NCBI GenBank assembly: GCA_000176735.1
Contig: ADBE01000129.1
Location: forward strand, 1 to 38,534
DNA length: 38,534 bases
Origin: Neisseria polysaccharea ATCC 43768
GTDB taxonomy: Bacteria; Pseudomonadota; Gammaproteobacteria; Burkholderiales; Neisseriaceae
Direction: 5' to 3'
A model generated the notes under the pieces. The model made no database searches. It worked only from the letters and a program-made list of their open reading frames with translations, and was not told the origin of the DNA. This document shows, piece after piece, positions 26,710 through 36,981 of this stretch. A program made the translations under genes and the position numbers. Position 1 is the first letter of the stretch. The number at the start of each line of letters is the position of its first letter.

Positions 26710-28379
26710 ATGAAAAAAATTTGGTTAGACAGCTACGAGAAGGGCGTCAGTGCCGAAATCGACATCACGCAATACAATTCCATCAGCGATGTATTCCGCC
26801 AAAGCGTGGAAAAATTTGCCGGGCTGCCCGCTTTTCAAAATATGGGCAAAACGCTCACTTATGCCGAAACCGGCAAACTGGCGACCGATTTCGCCTCTTA
26901 TCTGCAAAACGTCCTCAAGCTGCCGCGCGGCGAACGTGTTGCCATTATGATGCCGAACGTATTGCAATACCCGATTGCCCTTTTCGGCATTTTGCAGGCA
27001 GGTTTGGTAGCGGTGAACACCAATCCGCTCTATACCCCGCGCGAGTTGGAGCATCAGCTGAAAGACAGCGGTGCGACCGCCATCATCGTTTTGGAAAATT
27101 TCGCCAACACGCTGGAGCTGGTGCTGCCGCGCACGCAAATCAAACACGTCATCGTAGCCTCCGTCGGCGAAATGTTCGGGCTGCTTAAAGGTTCGCTGAT
27201 CAATTTCGTCATCCGGAAAATCAAGAAAATGGTGCCCGAATACCGTATTCGGGAAACCGTTTCCTTTCAGACGGCATTGAAAGAGGGGGCGAAGCACGTT
27301 TTCCAACCTGTCGCATTAAACCGCGAAGATACCGCGCTGTTGCAATACACGGGCGGCACGACAGGTGTTGCCAAAGGGGCGGTGCTGAGTCACGGCAACA
27401 TCTGCGCCAATATGCTTCAGGCAAAAGAATGGATTAAAAACCAGTTGCGCGAGGGCAAAGAAACCGTTATCGCTGCCCTGCCGCTGTACCATATTTTCGC
27501 CTTAACCGTGAATCTGATGATTTTTGCCAATGCCGGCTCAAAAATCATCCTGATTACCAACCCGCGCGATATGAAAGGCTTTATCGGAGAACTGAAAAAA
27601 CAGCAGGTTAATGTATTTATCGGCGTAAACACACTGTTTAACGCGATGGTTAACCGTCCTGATTTTGCCGAAGTCGATTTTTCAGGATTGCGGCTGACTT
27701 TGGGCGGCGGTATGGCGACCCAAAAAGCCGTTGCCGAAAAATGGAAAAAATTACCGGTACGCCTATTGTCGAAGCCTACGGTCTGACCGAAGCCAGCCCA
27801 GGCGTGTGCTGCAACCCCTTAAACATCGAATCATACAGCGGCAGCATCGGTTTGCCCGTCTCGTCCACCGAAGTAGAATTGCGCGACGCAAACGGCAAAG
27901 AAGTCCCCGTCGGGCAGCCGGGCGAATTGTGGGTAAAAGGCCCTCAAGTGATGCAAGGCTACTGGAACCGTCCCGAAGAAACCGCTAAAGCCATAGACGC
28001 GCGCGGCTTTTTGGAAACCGGCGATATTGCCGTGATGGACGAAAAAGGCTGGTTGAAGCTGGTCGATCGTAAGAAAGACCTCATTGTTGTTTCCGGATTC
28101 AATGTTTATCCGAACGAAATCGAGGAAGTCATCGCGCATCACGGCAAAGTGATGGAAGTCGCCTGTATCGGCGTTCCCGACGAAAAAACCGGAGAAGCCC
28201 TAAAAGTATTCGTCGTCAAAAAAGACCCGTCATTGACCAAAGAAGAACTTATCGCCTTTTGCCGCACCGAATTAACCGCATATAAAGTACCGAAAAATAT
28301 CGAATTCCGCGACGAGTTGCCCAAGTCCAACGTTGGCAAAATTCTGCGTCGCGAGTTGCGGCAAAGTACCGGGAAATAA
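26710..28379 (+). CDS. fadD: Long-chain acyl-CoA synthetase, frame broken by one missing base
   Basis: Activates fatty acids to acyl-CoA with ATP. The frame splits near 27745. The N-terminal part (358 residues) has the AMP-binding motif [19 protein letters not shown]; the C-terminal part has [31 protein letters not shown] and the catalytic Lys near the end in [14 protein letters not shown]. One additional A in the A-run 27745-27750 (TGG AAA AAA ATT) joins [20 protein letters not shown] into one 556-residue protein of normal length. A read error is likely, but a phase-variable or decayed gene cannot be excluded because fadD is dispensable. Confidence 0.92.
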
Positions 28380-28386
28380 AGAAAAT

Positions 28387-28425
28387 ATGCCGTCTGAAAA
28401 CAGCCGTCCACCGTTCAGACGGCAT
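28387..28425 (+). terminator. Inverted DUS pair after fadD
   Basis: ATGCCGTCTGAA (28387-28398) and TTCAGACGGCAT (28414-28425). Confidence 0.6.
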
Positions 28426-28460
28426 CCGCCTGTTTGCCAGAACCGCGCGCTTCACGTTAA

Positions 28461-30125
<1,665 letters not shown>

Positions 30126-30171
30126 TAAAGCGTTACTTGATGATCAAAATGCCGTCTGAAAAACGGCACCC

Positions 30172-30501
30172 CCCTGCCACGTCTTTAATCGAAGCCGGTG
30201 TGGACGTCGATTTTCCGTTGGTAATGCGCGCCGAAGCAGGTTTAGGCAGCGTTGTCCAAGCCGCAGGATGCTGCAACCGCGAAGGCAAAAGGCTACCTGA
30301 AAACAGCTTTGTCTAGGTATTTACGCCTGAAGAACAATGTAAAGTCCTGCCTGAACTTGCCACCCAAGCCGCCGTTATGCGTTTGACCGTCGACAGCTTT
30401 TCAGACGACCTCATTCCACAGATTTTCGATTTTTCAACACTTCGAGCCATTTATATGGCTTGTTCGTTAAATTTTGCGCGTTTTAAATTTGGAGAATTGA
30501 C
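30172..30501 (+). pseudogene. Remnant of a second, older type I-C cas3
   Basis: Starting just after the DUS following pyrG, the frame reads [20 protein letters not shown] and [14 protein letters not shown], the end of the Cas3 helicase domain (motifs V and VI). The intact cas3 downstream has LIEAGVDLDFPCVYRAMAG and IAQAAGRCNREGK. Motif VI has Cys in place of Arg, and an in-frame TAG (near 30314) follows, then VFTPEEQCKVLPELATQAAV, still Cas3-like. The 5' three quarters of the gene is missing. It contains an exact Eikenella-type DUS (30290-30301) and an exact mucosa-type DUS (30400-30411, minus). The sequence differs clearly from the intact copy, so it is not a simple duplication. Confidence 0.7.
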
Positions 30502-33012
30502 GTGAATTTCGACTATATAGCCCACGCCCGCCAAGACGCATCAGGAAATTGGCACCCCCACCCCCTGCAAGACCACCTGCAAAAAGTCGCTCAACTCGCC
30601 AAACGTTTTGCAGGGCGTTACGGGGCGTTGTTTGCCGAATATGCGGGGCTTTTGCACGATTTGGGGAAATTTCAGAAAGCTTTTCAGAAATATATCCGTA
30701 ATGCATCCGGCTTTGAAAAAGAAAATGCCCATTTGGAAGATGTCGAATCTACCAAGTTGCGCAAAATTCCGCATTCCACTGCCGGTGCAAAATATGCAGT
30801 AGAGCAAGAGCACCTTAATCTGTTTTTTGGGCATTTGTTGGCGTATTTGATTGCCGGGCATCATGCAGGGCTGGCAGATTGGTATGATAAAGGCAGCCTG
30901 AAACGCCGTCTGCAACAGGCGGATGACGAGTTGACGGCATCTTTGTCAGGTTTGGCGGAAAGTGGTTTGTCTGAAGATTTTTTCCCGTTATCAGAAGATG
31001 ATCTGAAGCGGGATTTTTTTGGATTTTGGAAAGACAGTGCAAAGCTGGAAGAGCTGCATATTTGGCTGCGTTTTCTCTTTTCCTGCTTGGTGGATGCCGA
31101 TTTTTTAGATACCGAAGCCTTTATGAACGGCTACGCCGATACAGATGCCGTGCAGGCTGCCGGATTGCGCCCGAAATTTCCCAGTTTGGATGAGTTGCAC
31201 CGGAGATATGAGCAATATATGGCGCAACTTTTGGAAAAAACAGATAAAAATTCAACTTTAAATCAAGAACGCCATATCATTTTGCAGCAATGTTTTTCCG
31301 CCGCCGAAACCGACCGCACTTTGTTTTCTTTAACCGTGCCAACCGGCGGCGGCAAAACTTTGGCGAGCTTGGGGTTCGCTTTGAAGCACGCACTGAAATT
31401 CGGCAAAAAACGTATTATCTACGCGATTCCCTTCACCAGTATTATTGAACAGAACGCCGATGTTTTCCGCAAAGCATTGGGCGATGATGTGGTTTTGGAG
31501 CACCACAGCAATTTGGAAGTGGCCGATAACAAAGAAACCGCCAAAACCCGCCTTGCCACGGAAAATTGGGATGCACCGCTGATTGTTACCACCAACGTGC
31601 AACTGTTTGAAAGCCTGTTTGCGGCGAAAACCAGCCGCTGCCGCAAGATTCACAATATTGCCGACAGCGTGGTGATTTTGGATGAAGCCCAGCAGCTTCC
31701 GCGCGATTTCCAAAAGCCGATTACCGACATGATGCGGGTGCTGGCGCGTGATTACGGCGTTACTTTTGTGCTGTGCACGGCAACCCAACCGGAGCTTGGC
31801 AAAAATATCGACGCATTCGGTCGCACTATTTTGGAAGGCCTGCCGGATGTGCGCGAAATTGTGGCAGACAAAATTGCCTTATCGGAAAAACTGCGCCGCG
31901 TCCGTATCAAAATGCCGCCGCCAAATGACGAAACACAAAGCTGGCAGGAAATTGCCGATGAAATCGCCGCGCGTCCATGTGTTTTGGCAGTAGTCAATAC
32001 GCGAAAACACGCCCAAAAACTCTTTGCCGCCCTGCCTTCTGACGGCATCAAACTGCATTTGTCCGCCAATATGTGCGCCACACACCGAAGCGAAGTGATT
32101 GCGTTGGTTCGCCGATATTTGGCACTGTATCGCGCAGGCAGCCTGCACAAGCCCTTGTGGCTGGTCAGCACGCAGTTGATTGAAGCCGGCGTGGATTTGG
32201 ATTTCCCTTGCGTTTATCGGGCGATGGCAGGACTGGACAGCATTGCCCAAGCGGCGGGGCGGTGCAACCGTGAAGGTAAACTGCCACAGTTGGGTGAAGT
32301 GGTCGTGTTTCGTGCCGAAGAAGGCGCGCCCAGCGGCAGCCTGAAACAGGGGCAGGACATTACCGAAGAAATGCTGAAAGCAGAGCTGCTCGGCGACCCG
32401 CTTTCCCCGTCGGCATTTGCCGAATATTTCCGCCGGTTCAACGGCAAAGGCGATGTGGACAAACACAACATTACAAGACTCTTGACGGCAGAATCATCCA
32501 ATGAAAATCCGCTGGCAATCAAATTCCGCACCGCTGCCGAACGCTTCCGCCTGATTGATAACCAAGGCGTGGCACTCATTGTGCCGTTTATCCCGTTGGC
32601 TCATTGGGAAAAAGACGGCAGTCCGCAAATTATCAAAGCAAACGAGTTGGACGATTTTTTCAGACGACACTTGGACGGCGTGGAAGTTTCAGAATGGCAG
32701 GATGTTTTGGACAAACAACGCTTTCCTCAGCCAACCGACAACTCCTTCGGGCAAACTGACAGTCCACCTCTGCCCGAGCCGTTTGAAAGTTGGTTCAAAT
32801 TTTTAGAAAGCGATCCACTCAAACACAAATGGGTTTACCGCAAGCTGCAACGCTACACGATAACGGTGTACGAACACGAACTGAAAAAGCTGCCTGTACA
32901 TGCGGTTTTTTCTAGGGCGGGATTGCTGGTGTTGGATAAGGGCTATTACAAAGCCGTGCTTGGCGCGGATTTTGACGATACGGCTTGGCTACCTGAAAAT
33001 TCAGTTTTATGA
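30502..33012 (+). CDS. cas3: CRISPR-associated helicase-nuclease Cas3, type I-C
   Basis: The effector that unwinds and cuts DNA marked by Cascade. The 836-residue protein has an N-terminal HD nuclease domain (His25, then HD at 52-53 in GLLHDLGK, HS in KIPHSTAGA) and an SF2 helicase: Walker A PTGGGKT with Lys285, DEAQ at 394-397, LCTATQP, STQLIEAGVDLDF and QAAGRCNREG. All the catalytic motifs I know are intact. The start is GTG at 30502 after GGAG (30491-30494). It contains an exact Kingella-type DUS, AGGCAGCCTGAA (30891-30902). It is the first gene of the operon; cas5 starts 23 bases after. Confidence 0.95.
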   Translation: MNFDYIAHARQDASGNWHPHPLQDHLQKVAQLAKRFAGRYGALFAEYAGLLHDLGKFQKAFQKYIRNASGFEKENAHLEDVESTKLRKIPHSTAGAKYAVEQEHLNLFFGHLLAYLIAGHHAGLADWYDKGSLKRRLQQADDELTASLSGLAESGLSEDFFPLSEDDLKRDFFGFWKDSAKLEELHIWLRFLFSCLVDADFLDTEAFMNGYADTDAVQAAGLRPKFPSLDELHRRYEQYMAQLLEKTDKNSTLNQERHIILQQCFSAAETDRTLFSLTVPTGGGKTLASLGFALKHALKFGKKRIIYAIPFTSIIEQNADVFRKALGDDVVLEHHSNLEVADNKETAKTRLATENWDAPLIVTTNVQLFESLFAAKTSRCRKIHNIADSVVILDEAQQLPRDFQKPITDMMRVLARDYGVTFVLCTATQPELGKNIDAFGRTILEGLPDVREIVADKIALSEKLRRVRIKMPPPNDETQSWQEIADEIAARPCVLAVVNTRKHAQKLFAALPSDGIKLHLSANMCATHRSEVIALVRRYLALYRAGSLHKPLWLVSTQLIEAGVDLDFPCVYRAMAGLDSIAQAAGRCNREGKLPQLGEVVVFRAEEGAPSGSLKQGQDITEEMLKAELLGDPLSPSAFAEYFRRFNGKGDVDKHNITRLLTAESSNENPLAIKFRTAAERFRLIDNQGVALIVPFIPLAHWEKDGSPQIIKANELDDFFRRHLDGVEVSEWQDVLDKQRFPQPTDNSFGQTDSPPLPEPFESWFKFLESDPLKHKWVYRKLQRYTITVYEHELKKLPVHAVFSRAGLLVLDKGYYKAVLGADFDDTAWLPENSVL

Positions 33013-33035
33013 AATAAAAGCAATAAGGAGATGAT

Positions 33036-33679
33036 ATGAGTTTTATCCTAGAAATCAGCGGCGATTTGGCATGTTTCACCAGGCCCGAGCTTAAGGTGGA
33101 GAGGGTAAGCTACCCCGTTATCACACCGTCTGCTGCCAGAAACATCCTAATGGCGATATTGTGGAAGCCGGCAATCCGCTGGCGAGTCTTGAAGATAGAA
33201 ATCCTAAAACCGATTCAGTGGACGAACATCCGCCGTAACGAAGTGGGAACCAAAATGAGTGAACGCAGCACCTCGCTCTATATTGAAGACAACCGCCAGC
33301 AGCGTGCATCCATGATGCTGAAAGACGTTGCCTACCGCATTCACGCCGATTTTGACATGACAAGCGAAGCAGGAGAAAGCGACAACTACGTCAAGTTTGC
33401 CGAAATGTTTAAACGGCGGGCAAAAAAGGGCAATATTTCCACCAGCCTTATTTGGGTTGCCGCGAGTTTCCCTGCCATTTCAGGCTACTTGAAAAGTCTG
33501 AAGACGGTTTGCCACGCGAAGACATTACCCAAGATTTCGGTTTTATGTTGTACGACATGGATTTCAGCAAATCCGATCCGCGCGATTCCAATAATGCTGA
33601 GCCAATGTTTTACCAATGCAAAGCGATAAACGGCGTAATTACCGTGCCCCCAGCCAATAGCGAGGAGGTGAAACGATGA
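33036..33679 (+). CDS. cas5c: Cas5c, frame broken by one missing base
   Basis: In type I-C, Cas5c cuts the crRNA precursor and caps the 5' handle in Cascade. The frame from ATG 33036 is good up to MFKRRAKKG, then fails. One more A in the run 33422-33427 gives KGQYFHQPYLGCREFPCHF and one 214-residue protein ending EEVKR. The stop overlaps the cas8c ATG (ATGA). The N-terminal FTRPELKVERVSYPVITPSAAR and NIRRNEVGTKM patterns are typical. Residue 42 is Leu in ILMAILWKPAIRW, where I recall Tyr or His in relatives (the Tyr is catalytic in B. halodurans Cas5d); this needs an alignment. Confidence 0.88.
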
Positions 33680-35421
33680 TTTTGCACGCACTCACCCAAT
33701 ACTACCAACGTAAAGCCGAAAGCGATGGCGGTGTTGCCCCGGAAGGGTTTGAAAACAAAGAAATCCCGTTCATTATTGTTGTAGACAAACAGGGCAAATT
33801 TATTCAGCTTGAAGATACCCGCGAGTTGAAAAATAAGAAAAAAGTTGCCCGCACTTTTTTAGTGCCGAAAGGTTTGGGCAGGAGCGGTTCAAAATCCTAC
33901 GAAGTAAGCAATTTATTGTGGGATCACTACGGTTATGTACTTGCTTATGCCGGAGAAAAAGGACAGGAGCAGGCGGACAAACAGCATGCCAGCTTTACCG
34001 CCAAAGTAAACGAATTGAAACAGGCGCTGCCCGATGATACAGGTGTTACTGCGGTTGCTGCCTTTTTGTCTTCTGCGGAAGAAAAAAGCAAAGTCATGCA
34101 GGCTGCAAATTGGGCGGAGTGTGCCAAAGTCAAAGGCTGTAATCTCAGCTTCCGCCTGGTGGATGAAGCGGTAGATTTGGTTTGCCAGTCAAGGGGGGTG
34201 TGGGAATATGTGAGTCAAGCAAATCAAACGCAATCCGATAATGTCCAAAAAGGCATTTGCTTGGTAACGGGCAAGCCTGCGCCGATTGCGCGGCTGCATA
34301 ACGCCGTGAAAGGCGTGAATGCCAAGCCCGCCCCGTTTGCATCGGTAAATCTGTCGGCTTTTGAATCATACGGCAAAGAGCAGGGCTTTATCTTTCCCGT
34401 GGGCGAGCAAGCCATGTTCGAATATACCACCGCCTTGAACACCCTGCTTGCTAGCAAAAACCGATTCCGTATCGGCGATGTAACGGCCGTATGTTGGAGT
34501 GCGAAACGGACTCTGTTGGAAGAAAGTCTTGCTTCGCTGATTAACGGCGGCGGCAAAGACAATCCCGATGAGCATATCGATGCCGTTAAAACCCTTTATA
34601 AAAGCCTGTACAACGGTCAATATCAAAAACCTGACGGCAAAGAAAAATTCTACCTTTTAGGTTTATCGCCCAATTCCGCGCGCATTGTCGTCCGCTTTTG
34701 GCACGAAACCACCGTTGCCGCCTTATCCGAAAGCATTGCGGCGTGGTATGACGATTTGCAGATGGTGCGCGGCGAAAACTCGCCATACCCCGAATATATG
34801 CCGTTGCCGCGCCTGTTGGGCAATTTGGTGTTGGACGGAAAAATGGAAAACCTGCCATCTGACCTGATTGCCCAAATAACCGATGCCGCACTCAACAACC
34901 GCGTTTTACCCGTCAGTCTGCTGCAGGCTGCTTTACGGCGCAACAAGGCGGAACAGAAAATTACCTATGGCAGGGCAAGTTTGCTTAAAGCCTATATCAA
35001 TCGCGCAATCCGCGCGGGTCGTCTGAAAAACATGAAGGAGCTAACTATGAGCTTAGATAGAAACCGTCAAGACATCGGCTACGTGCTGGGGCGGCTGTTT
35101 GCCGTGCTGGAAAAAACACAGGATGAAGCCAATCCCGGCTTAAATGCTACTATTGCCGACCGCTATTTCGGTTCGGCAAGCAGCACGCCGATTGCCGTAT
35201 TCGGTACTTTGATTCGTTTGTCCAAACATCACCTGAGTAAACTGAATACGGAAAAATACAGGGGAAAACGAATTTTTTTAGAAAAACTTTTTCAAGAAAT
35301 TATCGGAAAAATAGATAATTTTCCCAATCATTTGGATATTAACCATCAAGTTTTATTTGGGATCGGTTATTACCACCAAAAACAAGATTTTTTCCAATCT
35401 AACTCAACTGAAACAAATTAA
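33676..35421 (+). CDS. cas8c: Cas8c (Csd1), large subunit of type I-C Cascade
   Basis: The large subunit, which recognises the PAM and recruits Cas3. The 581-residue protein begins MILHALTQYYQRKAE and has the Csd1 pattern: FLVPKGLGRSGSKSYEVSNLLWDHYGYVLAYA near 55-90, CLVTGKPAPIARLHNAVKGV near 195-215, and FYLLGLSPNSARIVVRFW in the second half. It starts with ATG overlapping the cas5 stop after GGAGGTG. Its last 124 codons double as cas11 from an internal start (see 35047). Near 35016 is a near-match to the mucosa-type DUS. Confidence 0.93.
   Translation: MILHALTQYYQRKAESDGGVAPEGFENKEIPFIIVVDKQGKFIQLEDTRELKNKKKVARTFLVPKGLGRSGSKSYEVSNLLWDHYGYVLAYAGEKGQEQADKQHASFTAKVNELKQALPDDTGVTAVAAFLSSAEEKSKVMQAANWAECAKVKGCNLSFRLVDEAVDLVCQSRGVWEYVSQANQTQSDNVQKGICLVTGKPAPIARLHNAVKGVNAKPAPFASVNLSAFESYGKEQGFIFPVGEQAMFEYTTALNTLLASKNRFRIGDVTAVCWSAKRTLLEESLASLINGGGKDNPDEHIDAVKTLYKSLYNGQYQKPDGKEKFYLLGLSPNSARIVVRFWHETTVAALSESIAAWYDDLQMVRGENSPYPEYMPLPRLLGNLVLDGKMENLPSDLIAQITDAALNNRVLPVSLLQAALRRNKAEQKITYGRASLLKAYINRAIRAGRLKNMKELTMSLDRNRQDIGYVLGRLFAVLEKTQDEANPGLNATIADRYFGSASSTPIAVFGTLIRLSKHHLSKLNTEKYRGKRIFLEKLFQEIIGKIDNFPNHLDINHQVLFGIGYYHQKQDFFQSNSTETN
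35047..35421 (+). CDS. cas11c: Cas11c small subunit, made from an internal start in cas8c
   Basis: Type I-C systems are known to make Cas11 by internal initiation within cas8c, and Cascade needs it. Here an in-frame ATG at 35047 (codon 458) is preceded by AAGGAG at 35035-35040, six bases upstream: a perfect ribosome site inside a coding region. The product is 124 residues, MSLDRNRQDIGYVLGRLFAV onwards, all-helical, ending in QSNSTETN, matching the expected size. This start is the only one of its quality in the second half of cas8c. Confidence 0.82.
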   Translation: MSLDRNRQDIGYVLGRLFAVLEKTQDEANPGLNATIADRYFGSASSTPIAVFGTLIRLSKHHLSKLNTEKYRGKRIFLEKLFQEIIGKIDNFPNHLDINHQVLFGIGYYHQKQDFFQSNSTETN

Positions 35422-35436
35422 ACAGGAGCAAATGCT

Positions 35437-36288
35437 ATGACTATTGAAAAACGCTACGACTTTGTCTTTTTATTTGACGTGCAAGACGGCAACCCCAACG
35501 GCGATCCCGACGCAGGCAACCTGCCGCGTATCGACCCGCAAACAGGCGAAGGTTTGGTAACCGATGTTTGTCTGAAACGCAAAGTCCGCAACTTTATCCA
35601 AATGACTCAAAATGACGAACATCACGATATCTTTATCCGAGAAAAAGGCATTTTGAACAACCTGATTGACGAAGCCCACGAGCAAGAAAACGTAAAAGGC
35701 AAAGAAAAAGGCGAGAAAACCGAAGCCGCCCGCCAATACATGTGCAGCCGTTATTACGACATCCGCACATTCGGCGCAGTGATGACTACCGGTAAAAACG
35801 CCGGGCAAGTGCGCGGTCCCGTGCAACTGACTTTTTCTCGCTCTATCGATCCCATCATGACCTTGGAACACAGCATTACCCGCATGGCGGTTACCAACGA
35901 AAAAGATGCCAGCGAAACCGGCGACAACCGCACCATGGGGCGCAAATTTACCGTCCCTTACGGCCTATACCGCTGCCACGGCTTCATTTCTGCTCATTTT
36001 GCCAAACAAACAGGCTTTTCCGAAAACGATTTAGAACTGTTTTGGCAGGCACTCGTCAATATGTTCGATCACGACCATTCCGCCGCACGCGGACAAATGA
36101 ACGCACGCGGGCTTTATGTGTTTGAACACAGCAATAATCTGGGTGACGCACCTGCCGACAGCCTGTTCAAACGCATTCAGGTAGCCAAAAAAGACGGCGT
36201 GGAAGTGGCAAGGAATTTTGACGACTACCTTGTCAGCGTGGACAATCAAAATCTTGGCGAAACCAAGCTGTTGCGTAAATTAGGCTGA
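35437..36288 (+). CDS. cas7c: Cas7c (Csd2), Cascade backbone
   Basis: The repeated subunit that wraps the crRNA in type I-C Cascade. The 283-residue protein begins with the family hallmark [23 protein letters not shown] (split here for description), where the strand and loop bind RNA, then [24 protein letters not shown]. Later blocks are [29 protein letters not shown] and [17 protein letters not shown]-like [22 protein letters not shown] precedes the ATG. It lies 15 bases after cas8c and 2 bases before cas4. Confidence 0.95.
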   Translation: MTIEKRYDFVFLFDVQDGNPNGDPDAGNLPRIDPQTGEGLVTDVCLKRKVRNFIQMTQNDEHHDIFIREKGILNNLIDEAHEQENVKGKEKGEKTEAARQYMCSRYYDIRTFGAVMTTGKNAGQVRGPVQLTFSRSIDPIMTLEHSITRMAVTNEKDASETGDNRTMGRKFTVPYGLYRCHGFISAHFAKQTGFSENDLELFWQALVNMFDHDHSAARGQMNARGLYVFEHSNNLGDAPADSLFKRIQVAKKDGVEVARNFDDYLVSVDNQNLGETKLLRKLG

Positions 36289-36290
36289 AA

Positions 36291-36941
36291 ATGACTGCAC
36301 TTTTAACCGAAACCCAAAGGGAAAATCAGGATACGCGTCTGATTCCCCTTTCCGCCCTGCAACACTATGCTTTCTGCCCGCGTCAATGCGCGTTAATCCA
36401 CAACGAACAGGTGTGGGCGGAGAACTATCTGACCGCGCAAGGCAAGGCGTTGCATGAACGGGTGGATTCGGGCGAGCCGGAAACGCGCAAGGGCGTGCGC
36501 TTTGAGCGGACGGTACACGTTTCGGCAGAAAAACCGGGCATCAGCGGCGTGTTGGATTTGGTGGAAGTGGATACGAAAACAGGCCGTCTGAAACCCGTGG
36601 AATACAAACGCGGCAAGCCAAAACCCGAGCCGATGGACGAAATCCAGCTTTGCGCCCAAGGTTTGTGTTTGGAAGAAATGACGGGGCAAACCGTTTCAGA
36701 GGGCGCGCTGTGGTATATGCAAACCCGCCACCGCGTTCCCATCACGTTTTCAGACGACCTGCGCGCCCAAACACTCGCTACCATCGCCGCTGTGCGTGAA
36801 CTCCTGAACAGCGGCCAAACCCCGCCGCCCAACTACGGCAAACGCTGCAAAGCCTGCTCGCTGATGGAGATTTGCCAGCCGGAATTGTTGGGAAAACGGG
36901 ATAGGAGTGTGGGGTATGTGGAAGCGTTGTTTATTGTGTAA
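36291..36941 (+). CDS. cas4: Cas4 nuclease, last gene of an operon without cas1-cas2
   Basis: A RecB-like nuclease that trims and orients new spacers with Cas1-Cas2. The 216-residue protein has the iron-sulphur cysteines Cys29 (FCPRQC), Cys186, Cys189 and Cys195 (CKACSLMEIC) and the nuclease motifs GVLDLVEVD and PVEYKRGKPKP, so it looks intact. In standard I-C operons cas1 and cas2 follow; here the stop is 2 bases from a shared terminator and rpoD. It contains an AG-DUS (36581-36592) and an exact mucosa-type DUS (36749-36760, minus). Confidence 0.93.
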   Translation: MTALLTETQRENQDTRLIPLSALQHYAFCPRQCALIHNEQVWAENYLTAQGKALHERVDSGEPETRKGVRFERTVHVSAEKPGISGVLDLVEVDTKTGRLKPVEYKRGKPKPEPMDEIQLCAQGLCLEEMTGQTVSEGALWYMQTRHRVPITFSDDLRAQTLATIAAVRELLNSGQTPPPNYGKRCKACSLMEICQPELLGKRDRSVGYVEALFIV

Positions 36942-36942
36942 G

Positions 36943-36978
36943 AAAAAACCGCAGGTATTTTGAACCTGCGGTTTTTTT
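36943..36978. terminator. Bidirectional terminator between cas4 and rpoD
   Basis: AACCGCAGGT pairs ACCTGCGGTT around ATTTTGA, with an A run on the left and a T run on the right, so it can stop transcripts from both sides. cas4 ends at 36941 and rpoD at 36982. Confidence 0.9.
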
Positions 36979-36981
36979 GGT

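Noticed and set aside
30502-36941. The idea that the cas operon is inactive because cas5 is frameshifted
   Set aside because: The break is one base in an A run, the same type of slip seen in acnB, lptG and fadD, and the rest of cas5 is well preserved on both sides.
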